Counted from the stretch's first letter, positions 43,822-52,186 are shown. The stretch is DNA of 64,000 nucleotides from Pseudomonas wadenswilerensis (GCF_900497695.1 NZ_UIDD01000007.1:434001-498000); one strand, 5' to 3'. Notes: generated by a model not told the origin, from the letters alone. Numbers and translations: made by a program.

Positions 43822-44444
43822 GCCCGCCGCGCTGCCAGCAAGCCAATCCCGGCGCAGCTGAGCAGCGTGGCACTGACCCGATTGAACAGCCGCCGCGGCC
43901 CGGGCTGGTTGAACCAGCGCTGCAGGTAGGCGCCCAGCCAGGCGTAGATGGCGATGGCCAGCCACTCCAGCAGCAGGAACATACCGCCCAGCCAGGTGAA
44001 CTGTTCGGCCACCGGCAGCGGGCTGCCGACGCTGATGAACTGCGGCAAAAAGGCAGTGAAGATCAGAATCGCCTTGGGGTTGCCGGCCGCCACCCAGAAC
44101 TCCTGGCGCGCCAGGCGCAACGTACCGCGGCGGCGTTCGCTGACCAGCGCCGCCTCGCCCACAGGTGCCCGCCATAACTGCCAGGCGATGTAGAACAGGT
44201 ACGCAGCGCCCAGCACCTTGATGGCCAGGAACAGGTACTCGCTGGTATGCAGCACCACCGCCAGGCCCATGGCCGCCAGCACGATCATCCCGGCAAAGGC
44301 GAACAACCGGCCAATCCCCGCCACACAGGCCGTTCGCAGGCCATACCGGCTGGCATTGTTCAGCGACAACAGGTTGTTCGGCCCGGGGGCCATGTTCAGG
44401 GCAAAGCAGGCCGGGATGAACAGGGCCAGGGTGGTCAGGTCCAT
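43818..44444 (-). CDS. LysE/RhtB-family amino acid exporter
   Basis: A 208-residue inner-membrane protein with six hydrophobic segments; FALNMAPGPNNLLSLNNASRYG is the LysE/RhtB signature near the N-terminus and FWVAAGNPKAILIFTAFLPQF the second. It exports amino acids or homoserine-lactone-like metabolites. Start placed at ATG 44444. It is divergent from an AraC-type regulator, which probably controls it. Its stop overlaps the autotransporter stop by four bases (convergent). Confidence 0.9.
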   Translation of the reverse strand: MDLTTLALFIPACFALNMAPGPNNLLSLNNASRYGLRTACVAGIGRLFAFAGMIVLAAMGLAVVLHTSEYLFLAIKVLGAAYLFYIAWQLWRAPVGEAALVSERRRGTLRLARQEFWVAAGNPKAILIFTAFLPQFISVGSPLPVAEQFTWLGGMFLLLEWLAIAIYAWLGAYLQRWFNQPGPRRLFNRVSATLLSCAGIGLLAARRA

Positions 44445-44586
44445 GGGGGCGCTCCGGTGGCAAAGAACACAAGGTTCCGCTCGCCGCTGTACCCGCGTCA
44501 AGGTACAGCTGGACGGCAAAACTGTGCAGCCCCTGGCGGGCCATGCAGTGATAGACTTCTGGCCACGTTTTCATCGGCTCCTGCAC

Positions 44587-45405
44587 ATGCCCCAGCCAAC
44601 TGACGCCGCCCGTACAGCGTTCTGGCGCGACCCGGCCTTGCCCTATATCGAAAGCCGCCGCGCCTGCGACAGCCGTGCCTGCTACAAGGCGCACAGCCAT
44701 CCAACGTTCTCCATTGGTGCGGTCGATCAGGGCAGCAGTGTGTTTAGCGGCGCGAACAAAGCGCAAACACGCCTTCACCCTGGCACGCTGGTGTTCGTTC
44801 CGGCGCACTGCGTGCATGCCTGCAACCCCGAACCCGGGCTGAGCTGGAGTTACCAGATGATCCATCTGGACGCCGCCTGGCTGCAGACCTTGCGCCTGGA
44901 GTCGGCACTGGCGGCGCAGGTAGAGGGAACGCCGGCGCACGTCACGTGCAACCGGTCGACCTACGCCCGTTTTACCCGGCTCAACGATCTGTTGTTCTCT
45001 GCGGCCAGTGCCCATGAGAAAGAAGCCACTTTGATCGCGTTCATTGGCGATCACTACAGCCCGCCAACCCAGACCTTGTCGCCGCCACCGCAACGCCTTG
45101 AGCGCAACCTTGAAGCGTTGCTCCAACGGCTTGCCCAGGAAGACGCCCGCAGCGTGTCGCTGGGCGAACTGGCGGACAGCGTCGGCATGGGCCGATACCA
45201 ACTGATCCGGGCGTTCCGTGCCGCGACCGGCCTTACCCCCCATGCCTGGCAATTGAACCTGCGCATCAACCGCGCGCGCCAGTGGTTGCGCAAGGGCCAG
45301 GACATGGCTGACATCGCCTATCGCCTGGGCTTTGCCGACCAGAGCCACTTCCAGCGCGTGTTCAAGGCCCACACCGGCGTAACACCTGGGCTGTACCGCG
45401 GCTGA
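44587..45405 (+). CDS. AraC-family transcriptional regulator
   Basis: A 272-residue regulator with an N-terminal cupin-type ligand domain (HSHPTFSIGAVDQGSSVFSG, FVPAHCVHACNPE) and a C-terminal double HTH (VSLGELADSVGMGRYQLIRAFRA; DIAYRLGFADQSHFQRVFKAHTGVTPGLYR). This arrangement is common for regulators of LysE exporters. LysE-type genes lie on both sides, one divergent (44444) and one downstream (45485), so it may sense an excess amino acid and control both. Start chosen at ATG 44587. Confidence 0.88.
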   Translation: MPQPTDAARTAFWRDPALPYIESRRACDSRACYKAHSHPTFSIGAVDQGSSVFSGANKAQTRLHPGTLVFVPAHCVHACNPEPGLSWSYQMIHLDAAWLQTLRLESALAAQVEGTPAHVTCNRSTYARFTRLNDLLFSAASAHEKEATLIAFIGDHYSPPTQTLSPPPQRLERNLEALLQRLAQEDARSVSLGELADSVGMGRYQLIRAFRAATGLTPHAWQLNLRINRARQWLRKGQDMADIAYRLGFADQSHFQRVFKAHTGVTPGLYRG

Positions 45406-45484
45406 ACACGCAATTTCGTTCAATACAGGCCCCTCGCACGGCACCGACAATCAGCCCCCCTCTCGCTGAAGAAGTCCGTCATTC

Positions 45485-46111
45485 ATGGAGCAGTTTCTGA
45501 TCGTGGCGGCAGCGCATTTTCTTGCCCTGCTGTCCCCCGGCCCTGATTATTTCCTGGTTGCGCGCACCTCGATGAGCGCCGGCTGGCTAAAGGCGACCGG
45601 CGCCTGCCTGGGTATCGCCCTGGCCAACGGCGTGTTCATTCTTGCCGCTTTCAGCGGAGTCTCGGCGCTGCGCCCGGACAGTGCGCTGTTCGTCGCCATC
45701 CAACTGGCCGGTTGCGCCTACCTGCTGTACATCGGCGTGTTGTTCATTCGCCATGCCGGCAGCACCTCGCTGATTCAGGTAACCGCAGCGAATGACGGGC
45801 TGGCGAGCCCCTGGATTCAGGGTTTGCTGATGGGCTTTGTGTCCGGCATTCTCAACCCGAAAAACGCCCTGTTCTATGTCAGTCTGGCAAGCATGGTCAG
45901 TGGCAGCCACACCAGCCTGGGCTGGAAGCTGGTCTACGGCCTGTGGATGTTCAGCGCCGTGCTGCTGTGGGATGTTCTGGTCGCCGCAGCCATCGGCAAC
46001 CTGCGAGTACGCCGGCGCTTTTCCCGGGCACTGCCGTGGCTTGAGCGGGTGTCCGGCGCCGTGCTGATCTTATTGGCACTGGCAGTGATCATTCACCTGG
46101 GCTGGCGCTGA
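45485..46111 (+). CDS. LysE/RhtB-family exporter, second
   Basis: A 208-residue six-segment membrane protein with FLALLSPGPDYFLVARTSMSAG at the N-terminus and GFVSGILNPKNALFYVSL in the middle, both LysE-family signatures. GGAG is included just at the start region (ATGGAGCAG), with an upstream GAAGAAG as likely binding site. Downstream of the AraC regulator by 79 bases and likely controlled by it. The 3' end overlaps the convergent phosphatase gene by 23 bases. Confidence 0.88.
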   Translation: MEQFLIVAAAHFLALLSPGPDYFLVARTSMSAGWLKATGACLGIALANGVFILAAFSGVSALRPDSALFVAIQLAGCAYLLYIGVLFIRHAGSTSLIQVTAANDGLASPWIQGLLMGFVSGILNPKNALFYVSLASMVSGSHTSLGWKLVYGLWMFSAVLLWDVLVAAAIGNLRVRRRFSRALPWLERVSGAVLILLALAVIIHLGWR

Positions 46112-46784
46112 GCGCGGTCAGGCTGGCCAGGTCCAGCAGGCTGAACTGGCCGCTGGCCCAGCCACCGGTATCGATATGCCATATATTGCCCAGCACCTTT
46201 ACTTGCCGCTGGGGGGTATGGCCGACAATCAATGCGCGCAGCCCGTCGATGGGCGTGACATCGCCGACATACAGGCGCTTGCGCGACCATTGGCAGACCT
46301 CCTGGACCTCGCTCGGCGGGGTGCTCGCCAGTAGCTCACGCAAGTCGGCCCAACGGCGGTAAGGGCTATCGGCATGCAGCAGGCCGATCAGCCCCCCTGC
46401 GGTTTCGACCTCGATTGCCAGTGGCATGCGCCGAAAGCGTTCGGCAAAGCGCACCTGTTCAGCCTCGCTCAGGGCCAGGAACCAGCCGCCGCCCGCTGCG
46501 CGGTACTGGCTGTAATCAAGCAGGCCGCCATCAACGTGGGTGATCGCCAGCGCCTCGTGATTGCCTTGCACGGCGTGGAACCAGGGTTGCGCCAGCCACT
46601 GCAGCGCCTGCGGGCACTCCGGCCCGCGGTCGACCAGGTCGCCAACGCTGAACAGGCGGTCCGCCGCCGGATCGAAACCGATCGCCGTCAGCCGTTCCTG
46701 CAGGCGCGAGAAATACCCGTGGATGTCACCCACGGCGATGTCCCTGCCGCGCCGATTGGCGGTGAATCGCTCGATCCTGCGCAC
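46089..46784 (-). CDS. Metallophosphoesterase / PphA-like serine-threonine phosphatase
   Basis: A 231-residue PPP-family phosphatase with the metal-binding motifs in order: GDIHG, GDLVDRGPE, GNHE, and later GHTP. PphA/PrpE-type enzymes dephosphorylate phosphoproteins or dinucleotides. I choose GTG 46784 because AGAGGAG sits seven bases before it and the phosphatase fold begins there (RRIERFTANRRGRDIAVGDI); the frame stays open further upstream but without family-like sequence. Confidence 0.87.
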   Translation of the reverse strand: MRRIERFTANRRGRDIAVGDIHGYFSRLQERLTAIGFDPAADRLFSVGDLVDRGPECPQALQWLAQPWFHAVQGNHEALAITHVDGGLLDYSQYRAAGGGWFLALSEAEQVRFAERFRRMPLAIEVETAGGLIGLLHADSPYRRWADLRELLASTPPSEVQEVCQWSRKRLYVGDVTPIDGLRALIVGHTPQRQVKVLGNIWHIDTGGWASGQFSLLDLASLTALSASPGE

Positions 46785-46869
46785 TACCCACTCCTCTGCT
46801 TTCAATCGCCACAGGCGTACAATGAAGCCTGTGCAGCGAACTGCGCAAGGCTGCACCTGGAGGTGAATC

Positions 46870-47391
46870 ATGCGCCCTGCCCTGACCTTGGCCACATTGA
46901 GCCTGGTGGCCTTCAACAGCCTGGCGCAAACCGCAGCCACGCCCAACGTCGAAGTCACCTTCGACAAACCCGAACACTTTCGCGACGCCAGCCTGGACAG
47001 CAACGGCTACCAGCGCGGCGCCGATGCTTACGTCATGAAGGAGCTGAGCGCCTACCTGGTCAAACTGGGCCAACGCTACCTGCCCGCGGGCCAGACCCTG
47101 CGCATCGACATCCGCGACATCGACCTGGCCGGGCACTACGAGCCTTGGCGCAGCAATGCCTACTCGGTACGGATCCTGCGCGACGTCACCTGGCCCAGTA
47201 TCGACCTGCACTACACCCTGTCGCAACCCGGCCAGGTGCTCAGCCAGGCCGACGCGCACCTGAGCGACAAGTTCTACCTGCAGCGTCCGGGCCGGCGCGC
47301 CGACACCGACCGCCTGTATGCCGAGAAGGCCATGCTCCAGGAGTGGTTTCGCAAGCAGTTCAGCGTGCAGCAACAGACCTCGGGTTTTTAG
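46870..47391 (+). CDS. DUF3016 exported protein
   Basis: A 173-residue protein with a signal peptide (MRPALTLATLSLVAFNSLAQ) and the DUF3016 pattern (VEVTFDKPEHFRD, LRIDIRDIDLAGHYEPW, PSIDLHYTL, EKAMLQEWFRKQF). Probably periplasmic; function unknown. TGGAGG precedes the ATG at 46870. It is divergent from the phosphatase gene. Confidence 0.87.
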   Translation: MRPALTLATLSLVAFNSLAQTAATPNVEVTFDKPEHFRDASLDSNGYQRGADAYVMKELSAYLVKLGQRYLPAGQTLRIDIRDIDLAGHYEPWRSNAYSVRILRDVTWPSIDLHYTLSQPGQVLSQADAHLSDKFYLQRPGRRADTDRLYAEKAMLQEWFRKQFSVQQQTSGF

Positions 47392-47420
47392 CCAACTCCA
47401 GTGGGTCTGTGTATGCCGGA

Positions 47421-47448
47421 CCTGTGGGAGCGGGACTTGCCCGCGATC
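47421..47448. repeat. REP element, single copy
   Basis: CCTGTGGGAGCGGGACTTGC and CCGCGATC form one diverged REP unit about 30 bases after the DUF3016 gene. Confidence 0.7.
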
Positions 47449-47745
47449 GACCGCGCAGCGGTCGTAGTTCAGGCAACACAGAATGTACAGGCTGCAACAG
47501 CCTCAGGCACAGCTGTCATGCTCGCCAATTTCCAGCCGTCCGATGATGACTGCAAGCACGGATGCTTATGCACAAAACCACCCGCCCCCGGGATAGCCAC
47601 ACCCTGAGCCTCCTCGCCCTTGCCTTCGCCGCGCTGACTATGGATGACGCTGTTGGGCACCAGAGAGTAGCGCCGAACCTGCCCGTGCCCAAGCGGTCCA
47701 ATCCTAAGAGCCTGTTGTCAAGCAACAGTGCCGAGGAGGATACCA
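47449..47745. other. Gap between REP and the next small gene
   Basis: A frame starting near 47567 (MHKTTRPRDSHTLSLL) is open but runs into the next gene in another frame and has no convincing ribosome-binding site, so I do not call it. The end of the gap holds GCCGAGGAGGATACC, the ribosome-binding site of the gene at 47746. Confidence 0.4.
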
Positions 47746-48030
47746 ATGGTCACCCACTACAAGACCGCCGGCCACCTTGCTTGCGGTCACCACGGCAAGA
47801 ACCTGGTCACGACCACCGAACTCAATCGGGTCAAATGCCGCAGCTGTCGCAACACCGAGGCGTTCAAGACTGCCCGCAAGGACCAGCGCAATGCCGCACG
47901 GCGCAGCGCACGCAAGGCCAGAACTCAACACACCGGCACTGACTGGCGCAGCGCCTGGGTCGAGCGCCTGAGCGCCCTGCCCGGCCGGCAGCGTTTGCCA
48001 CGCGGGTTCGCCGGCCAAGGCTTCGTCTGA
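47746..48030 (+). CDS. Small basic protein with Cys pattern, unrecognised
   Basis: A 94-residue very basic protein. The N-terminal half carries a zinc-ribbon-like pattern: HLACGHHGKN, then VKCRSCRNTEAF. The C-terminal half is Arg/Ala-rich (KDQRNAARRSARKARTQ). GAGGAGG precedes ATG 47746 at good spacing. It may bind nucleic acid, but that is only suggested by charge and the Cys/His pattern. Confidence 0.65.
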   Translation: MVTHYKTAGHLACGHHGKNLVTTTELNRVKCRSCRNTEAFKTARKDQRNAARRSARKARTQHTGTDWRSAWVERLSALPGRQRLPRGFAGQGFV

Positions 48031-48039
48031 GGCAAGCCT

Positions 48040-48573
48040 TTACCTGGCGCGGATCAAGCGCTTGAGGGCGATGGGCGCGATAAATCGGTGAAACGGCGCG
48101 ACCGGCAGCATGTACAACCGGCCGAGACGATTGTGGGTGTGCACCACGGTGGACACCACGATCTCGCGGCGGTTGTCGGCGTTCAAGGGTAGCCGCAGCA
48201 ACGAGATGTAGACGTCCAGGTGCTTGTCGCGGTCGACCAGCAGCACTTCATCCGGGCTATTGCTGATCAGGGTGAAAATCCCGACGCGCTCATTGACCTG
48301 GTAAGACGCCTCGTCGCGCTGAAGGTCGACTCTCGACAAACGCCCCAGGTCTTTCAGGCCGCACAGTCGAACCAGGCGATTGCGCAGCACCATAAGGTTG
48401 TCGATCCAGCGCGGCATGCTGCTCATCAACGTCAGAAAATGCCCCAGCGCCGAGCGTTCGATATTGCCGACTGCGGCTCGGTGGGCGTCAACGAAGTCGG
48501 CGCCGGGCAGTTGCGGGTGGATCTGCGAGTTGGCAGGTACAGCACAGGCATTGATCAGTTGGTTCATCTGCAA
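48040..48573 (-). CDS. DUF2867 protein
   Basis: A 177-residue soluble protein of the DUF2867 family (DAHRAAVGNIERSALGHFL, MPRWIDNLMVLRNRLVRLCGL, LLVDRDKHLDVYISLL, VVSTVVHTHNRLGRLYMLPVAPFHRFI). Structure of related proteins is START/polyketide-cyclase-like; role unknown. It is seven bases downstream of the VOC-fold gene on the same strand, so the two are probably co-transcribed. Confidence 0.83.
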   Translation of the reverse strand: MQMNQLINACAVPANSQIHPQLPGADFVDAHRAAVGNIERSALGHFLTLMSSMPRWIDNLMVLRNRLVRLCGLKDLGRLSRVDLQRDEASYQVNERVGIFTLISNSPDEVLLVDRDKHLDVYISLLRLPLNADNRREIVVSTVVHTHNRLGRLYMLPVAPFHRFIAPIALKRLIRAR

Positions 48574-48579
48574 GTGCCC

Positions 48580-49005
48580 TTACTGGCAGTTTCGCATTCC
48601 CAGGTTCTCGCTGAAACGTAACAGGTAGCCATCCGGGTCCTGGATGAGGAAGTTGCGCTGACCGTTCAGGCGGTCGTTACTGCGGTACCAATGCGCCTCG
48701 ACCGCCCGGCGCAAGGGGTACCCCGCTGTTTCGAAGGCATCTGCCAGGTCCTGGGCGTTATCGCACAGGATCTGCAGATTGAGGCCTCGTCCGAACGGTT
48801 GTTCCAGCGGTTCCACGCGCCAGGGCGAGTCGCTGTGCCAATCCTGCTCCAGCATCAGCTGACTTTGGCCAAACGACAGGAAGGCGAATTTGTCTTCAGG
48901 GCGCTGGTATTCCAGGGTGAAACCCGCGGTGCTGCAGTAGAACTGCAGACTGCGCTGCAGGTCGCTTACGATCAGTTCGGGCACCAGGGCGTTCATCGTG
49001 AACAT
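48580..49005 (-). CDS. VOC-fold protein (glyoxalase/bleomycin-resistance-like)
   Basis: A 141-residue VOC protein: MNALVPELIVSDLQRSLQFY at the start, FAFLSFGQSQLMLEQ in the middle and the C-terminal QRNFLIQDPDGYLLRFSENLG. The Glu in LMLEQ is a candidate metal ligand. Similar to bleomycin-binding proteins, though general VOC functions vary widely. Start placed at ATG 49005 because GGAG lies six bases upstream; two further in-frame ATGs lie upstream. Confidence 0.85.
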   Translation of the reverse strand: MFTMNALVPELIVSDLQRSLQFYCSTAGFTLEYQRPEDKFAFLSFGQSQLMLEQDWHSDSPWRVEPLEQPFGRGLNLQILCDNAQDLADAFETAGYPLRRAVEAHWYRSNDRLNGQRNFLIQDPDGYLLRFSENLGMRNCQ

Positions 49006-49430
49006 CGGGATCTCCATGGCAGGTTCAGGGGCCAAGCTGCGCGAGTCTACAACAGCGCGGCATCAGTATCACCCCTCCTTTTTCCTTGCTTGCGATCGGC
49101 TTCAGCCCGTTTCGGCGGGCTCTCTGTTGCAGTGGCATTCACAATCCTTTCACAAGCCAGGGTGCATAGTCTTGCCACTCCTCGTGACACCTTTGGCCCG
49201 CCTTCCTCTGCGGGCTTTTCTTTGCCAGGATGATGGGCTAAGTGCCCTGCCTTGAACGCTCGACAGCACGGGCAAGGAAGAACTGACGGGAGATCTCAGT
49301 CGGTTGCGCGACACCGGACACCCCAAAGCACTCCAAAAGCGATATTCGGCAACATCATGACCGCGAACATGCCCCAAAACCTCGTTTCAGCACACTGGGC
49401 TGGTGCACTACTCAAAGGAGATGAGATGGC
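49006..49430. other. Intergenic region at the boundary to the accessory DNA
   Basis: It holds a short GC stem AGCCCGTTTCGGCGGGCT near 49106 and a plus-strand terminator at 49196, but no gene I can support ahead of that terminator. AAGGAG at 49415 is the ribosome-binding site of the next gene. Confidence 0.5.
49196..49223 (+). terminator. Orphan plus-strand intrinsic terminator
   Basis: GCCCGC (49196-49201) and GCGGGC (49210-49215) form a 6-bp stem followed by TTTTCTTT. No plus-strand gene ends nearby, so it belongs either to an undetected small RNA or to a lost gene. Confidence 0.7.
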
Positions 49431-49997
49431 ATGAAAGATCAATCTGGCCCTATCCCACTTGTTATCCTTGACGTCCAAGATGCCATTGATCGGCCGAACT
49501 GGGATGGCAAAAATAATCCTGACTATTTGCTGGTCATCCTACGCCTTCTCAATCACTGGCGATTGATCGGTTGGCCGGTTCTTCACGTGAAGCACGATGA
49601 GCAGACTCCTACATCCAGCTATTACGTCCATGGCCCATGGAATGGCATTAAGAAGGACGTCGCCCCTATAAAGGGAGAAACCATCATCACCAAACAGGAA
49701 AACTGCGCTTTCATTGGCACCGAACTAGACGCCATTCTTAAACGGATGCAGATTACGCGATTGGTGCTGACGGGTGTTGTCATTCACAACAGCATGGATG
49801 CCACAGTCCGTGCGGGAAAAGCACTCGGATACAGCATCATCCTTCCCTCAGACGCCACGACAGCTGTGCCCGTCATTGGGGCGCATGGAAAGTCATGGGA
49901 CGCCATAACTGTCCATGAATTGACCTTGGCTATATTGGGTGATGAGTATGCCGATGTCATGTCATCGGATGAAGTGGTCGCTCAGTTCACCCTATGA
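49431..49997 (+). CDS. Isochorismatase-family hydrolase with Ser in place of the catalytic Cys
   Basis: A 188-residue isochorismatase-fold protein. The acidic catalytic residue is in VILDVQDAI, the Lys in IITKQENCAF, and the position of the nucleophile is in LTGVVIHNSMDATVRAGKALGY, where Ser replaces the Cys of typical cysteine hydrolases. It could act like EntB-type isochorismatases that do not use Cys, or be altered. AAGGAG at 49415 precedes ATG 49431. The gene has clearly lower GC than its left neighbours, consistent with acquisition. Confidence 0.8.
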   Translation: MKDQSGPIPLVILDVQDAIDRPNWDGKNNPDYLLVILRLLNHWRLIGWPVLHVKHDEQTPTSSYYVHGPWNGIKKDVAPIKGETIITKQENCAFIGTELDAILKRMQITRLVLTGVVIHNSMDATVRAGKALGYSIILPSDATTAVPVIGAHGKSWDAITVHELTLAILGDEYADVMSSDEVVAQFTL

Positions 49998-50029
49998 AGT
50001 TATCTGCCGCCATGCACGGCGTGGGTTGA

Positions 50030-50210
50030 CTATTCTCTGCGACTTCTCTTCCACCCTGAATAGGTCATGGCGACACCAATAACCAGAAGAGAAATCACGG
50101 GAATATCAATTCTCTTCGACCTCAGAAAAAAGTTTATGGCCATCCCTGTCCCGGCCAGCAAAAGCAGAAGACCGGATACAAATGAGGAGCGATTAAAAGC
50201 CTTGTCCATA
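50030..50210 (-). pseudogene. Frameshifted small membrane protein
   Basis: ATG 50210 with AGGAGA upstream opens MDKAFNRSSFVSGLLL, then the frame breaks at a run of five T (minus strand, near 50158-50163). In the next frame the sequence continues as a good membrane protein (LLAGTGMAINFFLRSKR, PVISLLVIGVAMTYSGW) to TAG at 50030. Removing one T would give a 59-residue protein with two membrane segments. Either a real frameshift or an assembly error in a homopolymer. Confidence 0.55.
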
Positions 50211-50508
50211 GCGAACTTCTCCTAAAACGTTACGCATTGATTGGGGCTGATCGCTTGACGCGCAGGGCCTTTAATCCAAGCGTTGGCATAGAGCCAATGT
50301 GCCGGGCGAACGAGTAAAAATTAACCGAGGCTTTGCCCGGAATCTTTAGGACAAGCCTGAAAAATTCAAAAAGTACCTGTCTTGCGATGAGCGACGGACA
50401 GCCGAACCACTTGCGTCCCCCTATCCATGGCAGCGGCGAGACTCCATTCCAGACCAAGGCAACCATCCGTGGCCATGAACTGGAGGGCAGTGTCAGGGCG
50501 GCCTGTGG
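50211..50508. other. Decayed accessory DNA without a supported gene
   Basis: AT-richer sequence (about 50320-50390) passing into GC-rich sequence. Open frames exist on both strands, but none has both a ribosome-binding site and consistent codon bias, so none is called. Confidence 0.4.
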
Positions 50509-50703
50509 GTGTCGGAGCGCGAGTGGCTGGGGCGTAGCCATGATCGCCACAATCGCCCCGCCCATCCCCGCCGTGAAGTACGCGGCGGCCATGGCCACGT
50601 CCACTGGTCAGCCTGGGGCGTGTATTGCGCAAACAAGCGTCTACTAGTGGTCATGCCCTCTGGCTCTACAAACAAGAAGCCAATCGAGGTGTGCCACCCA
50701 TGA
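50509..50703 (+). CDS. Possible small prophage protein
   Basis: A GTG-start frame of 64 residues (MSEREWLGRSHDRHNRPAH to VMPSGSTNKKPIEVCHP) with GC-biased third positions; its TGA overlaps an ATG at 50701. It precedes, on the same strand, a fragment of a typical prophage gene at 50785. I do not recognise the family. An alternative frame on the opposite strand also looks protein-like, so this is tentative. Confidence 0.35.
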   Translation: MSEREWLGRSHDRHNRPAHPRREVRGGHGHVHWSAWGVYCANKRLLVVMPSGSTNKKPIEVCHP

Positions 50704-50784
50704 GACGCATCCAGAAGATCACCCAGCAGCGCCGTCGGCAACTGCATGTTCACTTGCCGCCAAGCGGATTAAAGGAGGCGTCAC

Positions 50785-50895
50785 ATGGCGATGGACCAGG
50801 CCGAGCGCGACCGGCGCAGGCGCGAGAAGTCCGCGAAGCTGCAGGAAGAAGACCTGCGCTTGAAGGTTCGACCAGGGACTAAGCAGGCCCTAGAA
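50785..50895 (+). pseudogene. 5' fragment of a prophage regulatory-type gene
   Basis: AAAGGAGG precedes an ATG that opens AMDQAERDRRRREKSAKLQ then EEDLRLKVRPGTKQALE, a highly charged N-terminus I associate with small Pseudomonas prophage proteins. After about 37 codons the sequence changes abruptly and becomes the 3' part of the opposite-strand gene at 50890. The fusion indicates a deletion or insertion joining two unrelated segments. Confidence 0.6.
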
Positions 50896-51099
50896 TGGGT
50901 CAGGCTGATATCCGGCCAGATTTTCATTCAGAGACGAAGCTATCTCCTTCGCCTTTTCAATGCTTGTACCTGGGCGACGCTCAAAAGTCAGCGGCGCTTT
51001 CGGAAACGTTGGGATTTCATCAAGCGCCTCCCCGCTCTGGGAGGGAATACCATTTCCGCTTTCCTTAACGATGAATTTGACGCGAGTCTTGTAGGCCAT
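50890..51099 (-). CDS. Small unrecognised protein, probably phage-derived
   Basis: A 69-residue protein with AAGGAG five bases before ATG 51099: MAYKTRVKFIVKESGNGIPS, then PLTFERRPGTSIEKAKEIAS. It is soluble, with a basic beta-strand-like start. Its 3' end abuts the truncated gene at 50785, in the convergent orientation. I do not recognise the family. Confidence 0.6.
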   Translation of the reverse strand: MAYKTRVKFIVKESGNGIPSQSGEALDEIPTFPKAPLTFERRPGTSIEKAKEIASSLNENLAGYQPDPF

Positions 51100-51198
51100 T
51101 CTCGCTCCTTGACCCGGCCCCATGCCGATCCCCCGTAATACCCCATCCCAAACCACATTGCCACCATGCCGCATCCGGCCACGGAGGACGGCGCATGC

Positions 51199-51545
51199 AT
51201 GGAGAAAGCCACGAGCTGCTACAACTGCGACTACGTTCGCCGCCACTACAATGTGCCGGCCGAGATCGAGCGCCGCGCAATTGCCAACGGCGAGCCTGGA
51301 GTGGTCATACGGCGAAATGGCCGAGAAGCTACCGCTGAAGGAATGGAAAGTCATCCCGCCCTGGTGCGACTGGTTCAACGTCGAACACTGGGTTGGCGAC
51401 GACCACCACTGGGTGCAACAGGTATGGGGCGCGACGCGCTCGCAGGCGAAGTACCTGGCCTACCAAGAGTTGCAGGACAAGCAAGGCGATGTGTTACTTC
51501 AAAGCACGGCTTGCCTGCCCCTCGTCTGCTACCCGCCAGCACACT
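51199..51545 (+). pseudogene. Prophage gene broken by two frameshifts
   Basis: Three consecutive frames each carry protein-like, GC-biased segments that join end to end: CYNCDYVRRHYNVPAEIERR then RAIANGE (frame 1, from ATG 51199), EMAEKLPLKEWKVIPPWCDW to QDKQGDV (frame 2, about 51295-51493), and YFKARLACPSSATRQHTG (frame 3, to about 51545). The CYNC..VR.HYNVPA start is typical of a Pseudomonas prophage protein. A single extra base at each junction would explain the breaks. Confidence 0.6.
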
Positions 51546-51551
51546 GGTATA

Positions 51552-51848
51552 TCAGTCCTGATCTGTCAGCTCGCACACTCCATTCGCACCACCCTTGCCG
51601 GTGTACGACACATCGGGCGAGCCATCGGGCTTGATGGTGAGCGAGATAGTTACCCCGCTGCCTTTGGCCTCGAAATAGTTGTCGTTGAATTTCTTCAGCT
51701 TCGCCTCTTTGCCATTGATGTAGATCGGGCCGCCTTCATCGGCATGCACCTCAATGTTTCCTGGGCAAGTTGCATTCACCAGTGGGATGTCCGCATTGGC
51801 AATGCCGGCGACGGAAACCAGCAAAGCGCCCAACAGTAGCTGCTTCAT
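51552..51848 (-). CDS. Small exported protein, unknown function
   Basis: A 98-residue protein with a clear signal peptide (MKQLLLGALLVSVAGIANA) and a mature domain with two Cys (NATCPGNIEVHADEGGPIYI; GANGVCELTDQD) likely forming a disulfide. It is beta-rich and probably periplasmic. AGGTGA precedes ATG 51848. Small exported proteins of this type recur through the following phage-derived region. Confidence 0.8.
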   Translation of the reverse strand: MKQLLLGALLVSVAGIANADIPLVNATCPGNIEVHADEGGPIYINGKEAKLKKFNDNYFEAKGSGVTISLTIKPDGSPDVSYTGKGGANGVCELTDQD

Positions 51849-51863
51849 CGAATCACCTGCTGC

Positions 51864-52124
51864 TTATCGACCAGGGACAGTCACCTGACGTAGAAGATGA
51901 ATATTGATATCAATCTTCGTTATCCAAGGTAGTTGCTTATTCACCGCTCGCATCGCCAGGTAGGTCCTCGTTCTGTCCTTATCGAGCCGCCACTCTCCTC
52001 TCAGGATCTGTTGGACTAAGAACCTCGGAACTCCGTAGTAGCCACACGCGGGGCAATCAACTTCGACAAATACAGCAGCTGTAGACAGTGCCCTCGCCTT
52101 CTCACCGCAGATTAAGCATTCCAT
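51864..52124 (-). CDS. Small protein with two CxxC pairs
   Basis: An 86-residue protein with a zinc-ribbon-like start: MECLICGEKA then VEVDCPACGYYGVP (two CxxC pairs, about 20 residues apart), followed by a helical Arg-rich segment (LRGEWRLDKDRTRTYLAMRAVN). GGGTGAAG precedes the ATG. Zinc binding is likely; a function cannot be assigned. Confidence 0.75.
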   Translation of the reverse strand: MECLICGEKARALSTAAVFVEVDCPACGYYGVPRFLVQQILRGEWRLDKDRTRTYLAMRAVNKQLPWITKIDINIHLLRQVTVPGR

Positions 52125-52186
52125 GCTTCACCCGTTGTTTGTGCCAAAAAATCTCAATTTTAGTCGCTTCTCAGCGAGGTATCTCC

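Noticed and set aside
47567..47942. Open frame starting MHKTTRPRDSHTL
   Set aside because: It overlaps the better supported gene at 47746 in another frame, lacks a ribosome-binding site and turns into shadow-like sequence after the overlap.
50230..50753. Two minus-strand frames that look partly membrane-like (AAYFTAGMGGAIVAIMATPQ)
   Set aside because: They are out of frame with each other, and a plus-strand frame fits the direction of adjacent prophage fragments better; evidence is too weak either way.
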